Of a DNA stretch of 64,000 nt, positions 25,288 to 31,542 are shown one piece after another (position 1 is the first letter of the stretch; every line of letters starts with the position of its first letter). A program made the position numbers and the translations under genes. Below the pieces are notes generated by a model. The model was not told the DNA's origin, did no database searches, and saw only the letters and a program-made list of their open reading frames with translations. Source of the DNA: an uncultured Clostridia bacterium. Lineage in GTDB: Bacteria > Bacillota > Clostridia > Christensenellales > Borkfalkiaceae. Location: positions 1 to 64,000 of the forward strand of contig CANRIK010000002.1 of NCBI GenBank assembly GCA_947630705.1, given 5' to 3'.

Positions 25288-26164
25288 AGGTGGATACGCA
25301 TCCTTCGTCGGTTATCACAGCCTGCGCCTCTTCACTCATTATGTAGTCGTAAAATCCCTGTGCCGCAGGCGAAAGTTCGCGAGTGGTTGAAAGCACTATC
25401 GTGAACGGTCTTTGAAGAGCGTATGTGCCGTTTAACACGTTTTCGGCTGTCGCGGCAACGTATTCTTCCTGCCCGTAGCCCTTAAATGCAAGGGCTTTTA
25501 TGTTTGCGCTGCTCATAAGCACCGAGCCGAGCGAGATATAGCCGATTGACACGGTGGACTGTTCGATAAGCGATATAACGCTGCCCGTCGCCGGCTGTTC
25601 GTCCCATTTCGCGTGGGTGTAGCCCGATAGCTCGTAGTTGCCGTTGTAGTGGGTTTTAATATCATTGCCTTCGGGGTCTTTTATGCCCTCGTTGAACGCC
25701 TCTCGCGTGCCGCTGGCTTGGTCGCGGGCAATTGCGGTGGTTATGGTGTCTTGGATTGCCGTGCCTTTCATGTAGAGATCGAAAACTTCTTCGTTGGTAA
25801 CTTGTGTTACGTTGCAGTCTTTGTTGACAGTCAAAGCAATTCCGTCGAGGCAGAGCTGAACGCCCTTTACGCCGTCGCCCTCGTCAACTTTTTTGGAGGC
25901 AAGCCCAAAGTCGTTCAAGCCTTCTTTCGTATCGGAAATTCCCACCGACGAACCGCCCTGATTTACGATAATCTGAACGTTGGGGTGAGCGTCTTCGTAC
26001 TCGGCGGCGAGAGCCTGCATAAGCTCGGTCATAGAGGTCGAACCCGAAACAGTGATTGTCTCCGTATCGTTTGCACAGCCCGAAAACGCCGCCAAACTGC
26101 CTGCACCCATAGCGGCAACGCACGCCGCCGCAAGCATAATCTTTGCAATTTTTTTCTTTCTCAT
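25277..26164 (-). CDS. pstS: Phosphate-binding lipoprotein PstS
   Basis: 295 residues with signal peptide and lipobox F-S-G-C (Cys near 30). The mature start T-I-T-V-S-G-S-T-S-M-T is the phosphate-binding loop of the PBP-like family, and A-R-D-Q-A-S-G-T-R-E-A-F in the middle is the second ligand loop. First gene of the island-1 phosphate operon; strong AAAGGAG before ATG. It captures extracellular phosphate for PstCA-PstB. Confidence 0.93.
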   Translation of the reverse strand: MRKKKIAKIMLAAACVAAMGAGSLAAFSGCANDTETITVSGSTSMTELMQALAAEYEDAHPNVQIIVNQGGSSVGISDTKEGLNDFGLASKKVDEGDGVKGVQLCLDGIALTVNKDCNVTQVTNEEVFDLYMKGTAIQDTITTAIARDQASGTREAFNEGIKDPEGNDIKTHYNGNYELSGYTHAKWDEQPATGSVISLIEQSTVSIGYISLGSVLMSSANIKALAFKGYGQEEYVAATAENVLNGTYALQRPFTIVLSTTRELSPAAQGFYDYIMSEEAQAVITDEGCVSTYGK

Positions 26165-26249
26165 TTTTATTACTCCTTTCGTTTTACTACCCCGATTTTA
26201 CTCAAAAGAAGTAACAAACCTTTACACAAAGTTGTAATAAAAACGTAAA

Positions 26250-26281
26250 AAAACCGAAAGAGTGACTTTCGGTTTTTTGCT
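26250..26281. terminator. Hairpin upstream of pstS
   Basis: Stem AACCGAAAG/CTTTCGGTT flanked by T-runs on both strands, so it could terminate transcription entering from either side. The stretch 26165-26440 has no gene; it holds this hairpin, the pst promoter region, arm-type sites and a subterminal inverted repeat. Confidence 0.65.
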
Positions 26282-26309
26282 TAACATCATCGGCAAATTT
26301 GGTTTTATT

Positions 26310-26331
26310 TTGGGGAGTAATTGGGGAGTAA
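26310..26331 (+). repeat. Right pair of arm-type sites, island 1
   Basis: TTGGGGAGTAA at 26310-26320 and 26321-26331, same sequence and orientation as the left pair; unit spacing 11 here, 12 at the left. Confidence 0.6.
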
Positions 26332-26377
26332 AAATTTTTCTTAAAAATGCTTGACGTAAAATAGCGGTTTTTATATA

Positions 26378-26407
26378 ATAAATAAGCTATATTTGCTCAA
26401 AAACGGC
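26378..26407 (-). repeat. Subterminal inverted repeat, island 1 (partner 14691-14719)
   Basis: Read on minus, GCCGTTTTTGAG...GCTTATTTAT aligns with plus 14691-14719 GCCGTTTTGATA...GCTTATTTAT at about 80 percent identity over about 30 bp. It lies just inside attR. Confidence 0.5.
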
Positions 26408-26440
26408 ACTTTGGCAAGGCGAATTTTTGGCACGCCACTT

Positions 26441-26466
26441 GGTTCAAATCCGGGTGGCGCCTCCAA
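26441..26466 (+). repeat. attR of island 1 (copy of tRNA-Cys 3' end)
   Basis: Identical to 14361-14386; the sequence to its left is not tRNA, so this is a duplicate 3' end and not a functional gene. Confidence 0.9.
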
Positions 26467-26469
26467 AAT

Positions 26470-26505
26470 AACGCCTTGACAGAAATAAGTCAAGGCGTTT
26501 TAAAT
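26470..26505 (+). terminator. Displaced native terminator of the tRNA-Cys cluster
   Basis: 11-bp perfect stem (26470-26480 with 26489-26499) followed by TTTAAATT, immediately after the attR copy. 26506-26750 shows no gene; it should hold the promoter of the split tRNA-Leu. Confidence 0.7.
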
Positions 26506-26750
26506 TGAATTACCACCTTATGGTTCCGAATCCGAAAAATTGCCAAACAGATGAACGTTATAAGCAATATTCCCGTCATTTTGAAAACAGTGAATTTTCG
26601 GCAAAAGGTTATGAAGCGCAATCTGCAAATATGCTCCGTTACCTCTCCCCTTCCCCATCTAAACTCATATGATTACGTATTCGGAAGATCCTATTCTTTG
26701 CGTCTTTGATAAAATATCGCTTGGAATATAAAAACAAATTAAATATTCAC

Positions 26751-26789
26751 GCTTGTGTGGCGGAATAGGCAGACGCAAGGGACTTAAAA
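26751..26789 (+). pseudogene. 5' half of tRNA-Leu(UAA) no. 1, split by island 2
   Basis: Runs from acceptor GCTTGTG through the D arm and the anticodon stem AGGGA to loop CTTAAAA. The complementary 3' half (TCCCT ... CACAAGC-ACCA) is at 46858-46912. Acceptor and anticodon stems of the two pieces pair perfectly, so they were one gene. Confidence 0.92.
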
Positions 26790-26991
26790 GCATTGACAGA
26801 AAGAAATTAACACTTTTTTAACATTTATAAATGAAAACTTCACAAAAATCGTGCCCGAGTGGCGGAACGGCAGACGCACTGGACTTAAAAGCATTGACAG
26901 AAAGAAATTAACACTTTTTTAACATTTATAAATGAAAACTTCACAAAAATCGTGCCCGAGTGGCGGAACGGCAGACGCACTGGACTTAAAA
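26790..26991 (+). repeat. Tandem 101-bp repeat: island end + tRNA-Leu 5' half
   Basis: Copies 26790-26890 and 26891-26991 are identical. Each is 63 bp of spacer (starting GCATTGACAG) plus the first 38 bases of tRNA-Leu no. 2 up to CTTAAAA. Both units begin and end exactly at CTTAAAA, the integration core, so they look like products of site-specific recombination. Confidence 0.92.
26853..26890 (+). pseudogene. Truncated tRNA-Leu(UAA) no. 2, 5' half
   Basis: Identical to the first 38 bases of the intact gene at 26954; ends at the anticodon-loop core CTTAAAA and lacks a 3' half. Confidence 0.9.
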
Positions 26992-27039
26992 TCCAGAGCT
27001 CGCAAGGGCGTATCGGTTCAAATCCGATCTCGGGCACCA
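26954..27039 (+). tRNA. tRNA-Leu (anticodon UAA) no. 2, intact, next to the island end
   Basis: Class II tRNA: acceptor GCCCGAG/CTCGGGC, anticodon stem CTGGA/TCCAG with loop CTTAAAA (anticodon TAA), long variable arm (GCTCGCAAGGGCG), T-arm ATCGG-TTCAAAT-CCGAT, ACCA end. It has the same anticodon as the split tRNA and probably replaces its function. Confidence 0.95.
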
Positions 27040-27085
27040 GCGAAATGAGAGGAATTTTTTGAGATTTCTCTCATTTTTGTTACTT

Positions 27086-27104
27086 TTGGGAAATAATTGG
27101 GAAA
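27086..27104 (+). repeat. Left arm-type sites, island 2 (TTGGGAAA x2)
   Basis: TTGGGAAA at 27086-27093 and 27097-27104; a matching pair, TTGGGAAA/TTGGGAAG, is at 46703-46710 and 46713-46720 near the right end, same orientation. The layout parallels island 1. Confidence 0.55.
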
Positions 27105-27151
27105 CGATTTTCGCCCTGTTTTTGCCCAAATAGCCCGATTTTGTGAGCAAT

Positions 27152-28381
27152 TTACAAAATATAGTCGATTTTGTTGATTTCTTTCAAACTGTATTCTTCC
27201 GAAAAGGTTGTGTAGCCTCTGTCCACGCGCGAAGTCTTAACGTCTTGGTCAAATTCGTGCCCGACCCATTTCATTATCAGTTCGGGATCGCAGCCGCACT
27301 CTTTCGCCCTTGTAATAAAGGTGTAGCGTAGCTCGTGAATATGTCTGTCGGGGAAAATTCGCTTTACTGCGTCGCGCACCGCATATTTGCTCGCTTCCCG
27401 TGCAAGGTCGAAGTCAATCATGTCAAGCACTCTTTTCAGCATTGGCGAAACAGGAATTTTTCTTATAACGGTAGCATAGCCCTTGCGTGTTTTCTCCGAT
27501 TCACAGGTAACAAACGTTCCATCGTACCTCATACTTTTCAGCTCGCCCACGCGCATACCGCTGTACATTAACAACAGCATTGCCGAATTGCCCTCGTAGT
27601 GCGGATTGCGCTTGCAGAAGTCCACAATTTTGCGCTCCTCGTCTTTGGTGAACGCCCTGCCCTTTTTTACTTCGTAGTGAGAGAGGGCAATTTTCGTCAT
27701 CGGGGATTTGAGGTTGTAGTCCTCGCACGCAACGTTGAATATCGCCGAAAGCAGTTGTTTGAGCTTTGCCGCCGTGCGGTTCTTGCCCGCGTCAGTCAGC
27801 TCAAACAAAAAATTTTGAATATGACTTCGCGTTATCTCGTTGATGTGCATATCGCCGAAGCGCGGCAACACGTGGTAATCTATCAATGTGCAGTAGCCTG
27901 TGTAAGTGGTTGTTTTCACCGTCTGTTTTTTGACTTGTAGCCATTCGGCTAAAAAGTCTTTGAGCAGAGGATATCGCGCGTTCTTTTTTGCCTTTTCGTC
28001 TTTAATCAGCCGCTCCAAAAATTTTTGTTTCATCATATCGAAGTTTTTGGAGGCAACCTCGATATTGTAGCCGTCACGACGGAATCTCGCTTGATACACG
28101 CCGTTTATGTAGCGGTAGGTTACAATTTTGTCGTTGACGACAAATAATTTTTTTAAATTGTCGGACATGGATTCTATCTCCTTTTTAGTAAATTTGACGA
28201 ATCCGCTTGTCCCGTGTTCTTTTCCGTTACTTCTTATTTCCCTCGAAGTGAGCGTTTTCAGCCTTTCAAGCGTTATGCTCTCCGACGCCGCTTTCAGTAT
28301 GATTTGAGTTACTTCATCGCGCCCATCTTCGGGTATGTACTTTATTGCGTTTAAAACTTTTTGTAATTCTCTATCGTTCAA
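27152..28381 (-). CDS. int: Tyrosine recombinase/integrase of island 2
   Basis: 409 residues. N-terminal segment (about 1-45) matches the small ORF before the island-1 integrase; then F-T-K-K-E-I-E-S-M-S (near 65), an arm-binding domain (R-F-R-R-D-G-Y-N-I-E-V-A-S-K), a core-binding domain (about 150-240) and the catalytic domain with Y-S-G-M-R-V-G-E-L (Arg), H-E-L-R-Y-T-F (His/Arg), W-V-G-H (His) and the C-terminal Tyr in D-R-G-Y-T-T-F. Its stop lies 113 bp from the intact tRNA-Leu, as expected for an att-adjacent integrase. The annotated start is a TTG only 2 nt after AAGGAG, so the true start is uncertain. Confidence 0.9.
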   Translation of the reverse strand: MNDRELQKVLNAIKYIPEDGRDEVTQIILKAASESITLERLKTLTSREIRSNGKEHGTSGFVKFTKKEIESMSDNLKKLFVVNDKIVTYRYINGVYQARFRRDGYNIEVASKNFDMMKQKFLERLIKDEKAKKNARYPLLKDFLAEWLQVKKQTVKTTTYTGYCTLIDYHVLPRFGDMHINEITRSHIQNFLFELTDAGKNRTAAKLKQLLSAIFNVACEDYNLKSPMTKIALSHYEVKKGRAFTKDEERKIVDFCKRNPHYEGNSAMLLLMYSGMRVGELKSMRYDGTFVTCESEKTRKGYATVIRKIPVSPMLKRVLDMIDFDLAREASKYAVRDAVKRIFPDRHIHELRYTFITRAKECGCDPELIMKWVGHEFDQDVKTSRVDRGYTTFSEEYSLKEINKIDYIL

Positions 28382-28480
28382 TTCTCCTTAAATTTATTTT
28401 TGTGTAGTTACAATATTCTCTCACTAAATGGTTGTTTACCATATTCACAAAAGTTTCCTCCTTAATTTATTAAAAAGTAT

Positions 28481-28687
28481 TCAGTTGTGATTAAGTTGTT
28501 CTTTTAACGCTTGCCAACCTGCGTATATCAGTTGGACTTTGGTTATGCGGTTATCTTTGAGAAACTTGTTCAGCTCTTCAAAGTCCGCCCTGTTCATAGA
28601 CGTCCCCCAAACCGCATGTGCAGCTTTGCGTTCGTCCTTGTGTTTGTCCTCGTAACGCTTGTCTATTATCTTCTTTTCGGTTTTCAT
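28481..28687 (-). CDS. Small conserved-looking protein of unknown function
   Basis: 68 residues, highly charged (K-T-E-K-K-I-I-D-K-R-Y-E-D-K-H-K-D-E-R) with a C-terminal helix ending A-L-K-E-Q-L. GAGGTG lies 5 nt before the ATG, and it starts 9 bp downstream of the TnpV-like gene, so it is in the same transcript. No family recognised; similar small genes accompany TnpV/Mob modules. Confidence 0.6.
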   Translation of the reverse strand: MKTEKKIIDKRYEDKHKDERKAAHAVWGTSMNRADFEELNKFLKDNRITKVQLIYAGWQALKEQLNHN

Positions 28688-28696
28688 TTCTTCACC

Positions 28697-29065
28697 TCAC
28701 ACATAAACTATCTCGTTAAGGATTTCCGTTTCTATGACCTTTTGCATTTCGGTGATACGTCGGTAATCTTCCATAAAATTACCCGTTCTTTTGTACTGCT
28801 CGCTGTTTGAGAGCTTATTGTACATCACCTCATACAGTTCGTCCGCCTGCCTGTCTACTCCGTGCAAATAGTCTACAAGCTCGTTGTTTGCTATCATTAC
28901 CCAATACCTCGCGGTTTGATGTTCCGAAAGATACTGTTTTGCAAGTGTGCCGTACTTGCCATAAACCTGCTTTTGCGGTTTTACAAGCTGTTGATACCTT
29001 TTAATTTCGGGTACAGTCAGCCCCTCGCCGTTTTCAACCTTTTGCAATATTTCTTTATCCGTCAT
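28697..29065 (-). CDS. TnpV-family mobile-element protein
   Basis: 122 residues from an ATG with AAGGAGG. The central Y-G-K-Y-G-T-L-A-K-Q-Y-L-S-E-H segment (about 40-55) and the C-terminal E-T-E-I-L-N-E-I-V-Y are the hallmarks of TnpV proteins, transposon/ICE-borne proteins of unknown role found in Clostridia. A longer frame starting at 29155 overlaps the Mob-like gene and lacks a ribosome site, so the shorter start is preferred. Confidence 0.75.
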   Translation of the reverse strand: MTDKEILQKVENGEGLTVPEIKRYQQLVKPQKQVYGKYGTLAKQYLSEHQTARYWVMIANNELVDYLHGVDRQADELYEVMYNKLSNSEQYKRTGNFMEDYRRITEMQKVIETEILNEIVYV

Positions 29066-29151
29066 ATAAACCTCCTTACTGAATGTTAATACGGTTATAG
29101 CGAGGTTTTGAAATTTGTCAATAGCTGGCGCGAAAATTTTTGAGCGGGGAT

Positions 29152-29913
29152 TCAAAATGGGCTGTCGTCGAAGTAAAGCTCGTCGTAGAGGTCGCCCTCA
29201 AACCTGCCATAGCGTTCCTGTTGCCGAAGGGTGGTATTCTTGACAAGCGAGAAACTCTCACCTCGGACGGCTCCGTATTTTTTGGATACTTTGATATAGA
29301 AATCTTCCTGCAAGTCCGAATAGGAAGTCAACCCGCCGCGCGCCTTCCAAAACTCAGAATGCGAAAGTAATGGTTCGTCTATTTCAATGCGTTGTCTATA
29401 CATAGGCATATCGTACTCATCGCGCATTTGAAGTCTGTTGCCTGCTTCGCTTTTGTCATTACTTAAAACTTTCCTTTGCCAAACTTCGGTGACGGGAAGA
29501 TAATAGACAAAGAGGTTTCGCCTGTTCGGCTCGGTGACGATTACTGCGCAGATGATGTTCTCATGTGTGTGCAGAAAGCCTATCTTGTCTATGGCGTAGG
29601 CATAGCACTTACGGAAGTATGCCTTTATTTCTTCTTCGTCGGGGAAGTCGTCCCATAACTCCCTGTTGCCGCCGAATTGCAGGCACTCCAAGACAATGTT
29701 CTTGCCTCGGTTGTTGTACGTTGCGTTCGTAGACTTCATTACTTTGTTCCACGCCTGTTCGGTTGTGGACATTCTTTTTAAGTATTCTACCTTATACCGC
29801 TGTTCGCAGTCTTTTAGGTATTCGTCTATACTTGCAAATTCGCTTTTCTTGTGCGTAATGACGGAAATGGTTGCGTGCTTGTCCCGCAGATACTTCTGTT
29901 CGGGCATTCCCAT
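29152..29913 (-). CDS. Pre/Mob (MobV)-like mobilization-related protein
   Basis: 253 residues. The second half (F-W-K-A-R-G-G-L-T-S-Y-S-D-L-Q-E-D-F-Y, then K-K-Y-G-A-V-R-G-E-S) resembles the G-x-x-x-L-x-x-L-Q-D ... R-G-E region of plasmid recombination/Mob proteins. The metal-binding H-x-D-E..P-H-x-H motif is not seen; the equivalent region reads V-I-V-T-E-P-N-R-R-N-L-F. It may therefore be a degenerate or divergent relaxase. The only strong SD (AAAGGAGGTG, about 29945-29954) lies 31 nt before this ATG and 7 nt before an in-frame ATT at 29937, so the protein may start there with eight more residues. Confidence 0.5.
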   Translation of the reverse strand: MGMPEQKYLRDKHATISVITHKKSEFASIDEYLKDCEQRYKVEYLKRMSTTEQAWNKVMKSTNATYNNRGKNIVLECLQFGGNRELWDDFPDEEEIKAYFRKCYAYAIDKIGFLHTHENIICAVIVTEPNRRNLFVYYLPVTEVWQRKVLSNDKSEAGNRLQMRDEYDMPMYRQRIEIDEPLLSHSEFWKARGGLTSYSDLQEDFYIKVSKKYGAVRGESFSLVKNTTLRQQERYGRFEGDLYDELYFDDSPF

Positions 29914-29954
29914 TTTGTTCTCGTAATACTTGTAAATCTTGTTTCACCTCCTTT

Positions 29955-29991
29955 TGAGGGCAGAAAAAACAGCCCTTTGTTCAAGGACTGT
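29955..29991 (-). terminator. Terminator of the island-2 regulator gene
   Basis: Hairpin ACAG.CCTT-gaac-AAGG.CTGT (29969-29991) followed on minus by TTTTTTCTG. Confidence 0.7.
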
Positions 29992-30067
29992 CTTTATGTG
30001 TATAGTTTTCCCTCCATATATAAGCCACGGAAACGCCGAAATTATTAGTCATTACGAAAAAATTTTT

Positions 30068-31090
30068 TTATTTCTTCAAATTTTTGCCTGTATAGTATTT
30101 ATAAAACTGCCTTATGCGTTTGTTTCTCCATTTGGCTATATAAGGATAAAACCTTTGAGTTAAAAATTCTTCCACTCCTATGTTTAGCCGCGAGGTAATC
30201 TTTTCTATCGCCGAAAAGATACTTGTATAGAGCTTATAAGATTCTCTTAAACCTATTTCCTTTCTGCGTTCCATCTCTTTACATAGACGGATATATACTG
30301 CACCAACAATAGGCGGTTGGTCACCATAGTAATCTTCATAGTGCTGTTTATTTTCCTTGCCTGCGGTTTTAAGATATTCGGCAATCTCGTCGTCCATTTT
30401 GTCGTTGTCAAAATAGTAGTAGGTGAGTATGTGACGGAACAGCTCGCCCACGCTGTAAAACCAATGCAGGAACGGCATTAAGTCGTTAAATAGCGCACGG
30501 AGGACAAACTCCAACTCTACGTCGAGGAAGTAGGGCATCTCGCCGTCGTTTACAAACCTGTTCCAGCAGTGCCATACGATTTCCTCGCGCGTTCCCGTAT
30601 TGAATATGTAATCGTCCACAGAACAGTTGGCGTGTTTCAGTTGAGTTGAGATATACCCCTGCGTAACGCCAAGCTCCTCGGCGGTTTCTTTCTGCGTTTT
30701 GCTGCTTGACATAATCTTTAAAATATCTCTGTCCTGTTGCGACAAGTGAGCAAACAGAATTTCCCTGTCTCTCCGCTCGTCTGCAAGTGCGTTAAAAGGT
30801 ATAGACTTATCTATTCTGCGTTCACGTTGCTTGGGTGTTAGCTCGTCCTCGTCCTTGTCTGAAAACCGAACGGTATGGCGTTGGTACTTATGGGTATTGT
30901 TGTATTCTAACCTATCCAACTCAAACAGGGCTTCCCATTCGGTTTCGCTTACTTCTATGACAATATAAGGTCTGCCATTGATATAGGTGTTGGGCGAATC
31001 CGTCTCTGTGCAGGGATAGTAATAGAGGAATTTGCCTGACGTTTTTGCGGGTTTTTTCTTTTTATTATAATGGTATGCCAATTTATCCAT
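30068..31090 (-). CDS. Island-borne HTH / sigma-region-4-like regulator (island 2 copy)
   Basis: 340 residues from ATG 31090. N-terminal domain with V-I-E-V-S-E-T-E-W-E-A-L-F (about 45-57); HTH near 140-165: L-S-Q-Q-D-R-D-I-L-K-I-M then Q-K-E-T-A-E-E-L-G-V-T-Q-G-Y-I-S; aromatic, helical C-terminal half. Same order and length of parts as the island-1 gene at 18194, so the two are distant homologues. No SD; an extended -10 TGTTATAAT (31097-31105) ends 6 nt before the ATG, so the transcript should be leaderless. A 13-codon upstream extension of the frame runs through the promoter and is rejected. Likely a regulator of island excision or cargo. Confidence 0.65.
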   Translation of the reverse strand: MDKLAYHYNKKKKPAKTSGKFLYYYPCTETDSPNTYINGRPYIVIEVSETEWEALFELDRLEYNNTHKYQRHTVRFSDKDEDELTPKQRERRIDKSIPFNALADERRDREILFAHLSQQDRDILKIMSSSKTQKETAEELGVTQGYISTQLKHANCSVDDYIFNTGTREEIVWHCWNRFVNDGEMPYFLDVELEFVLRALFNDLMPFLHWFYSVGELFRHILTYYYFDNDKMDDEIAEYLKTAGKENKQHYEDYYGDQPPIVGAVYIRLCKEMERRKEIGLRESYKLYTSIFSAIEKITSRLNIGVEEFLTQRFYPYIAKWRNKRIRQFYKYYTGKNLKK

Positions 31091-31096
31091 GGCATT

Positions 31097-31105
31097 ATTA
31101 TAACA
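31097..31105 (-). promoter_or_regulatory. Extended -10 promoter of the island-2 regulator (leaderless)
   Basis: Minus-strand TGTTATAAT followed by AATGCC and the ATG; preceded by TGTC and T-rich sequence as in island 1 (18165-18187). Confidence 0.65.
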
Positions 31106-31223
31106 AATAAACCTGACATAAATCGGCATATATTAAAAATTTTTTGGACAAATTTTGAACTAAAATTCTTATTTTTCTTATGCAACAAAAGTGGGCATTT
31201 TTTTGATGCCTAAGCAGGATAAG

Positions 31224-31293
31224 GAAGGTGGTATTTCTCGCCACCTTCGCCCACTTCCGCGCATGCTCACAAAAACAAGTCGGAAACCGACTT
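31224..31293. other. Two hairpins in the intergenic region before the Dnd-like operon
   Basis: GAAGGTGG-N9-CCACCTTC (31224-31248) and AAGTCGG-AAA-CCGACTT (31277-31293); on minus the second is followed by GTTTTT and could act as a terminator. A 75-codon frame here (31191-31418) has no supporting features and is not called. The 31091-31542 gap otherwise holds the two promoters. Confidence 0.5.
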
Positions 31294-31376
31294 TCGTATA
31301 TATCATTATGATATTGCTTATGTTAAGCATTATCCAAAAACTTTATGTTGCAGCTCATAAATTGTCGATTATTGTA

Positions 31377-31405
31377 TTGCTTTACTTCGATGATTGTAGT
31401 ATAAT
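31377..31405 (+). promoter_or_regulatory. Promoter of the Dnd-like operon
   Basis: -35 TTGCTT (31377-31382), 17-bp spacer, -10 TATAAT (31400-31405), giving a 5' leader of about 130 nt before the first gene. Confidence 0.7.
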
Positions 31406-31542
31406 TTATTTTGAGTAATTGTTATCATTAGATAGCATTTAGAGTTTAACAGTACAGTAATATATTCAGTTCAATCGCTTCTCTATTCGGAAACGAAACA
31501 AATTAGAACATTAAATAGATTGCCATTATTTCTAAGGTTATT

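Noticed and set aside
26165-26250. PhoP box array upstream of pstS
   Set aside because: TTTACTC/TTTACAC-like hexamers occur, but not with a convincing 11-bp period.
31191-31418. 75-codon plus-strand frame before the Dnd-like operon
   Set aside because: Overlaps two hairpins and the operon promoter, with no ribosome site.
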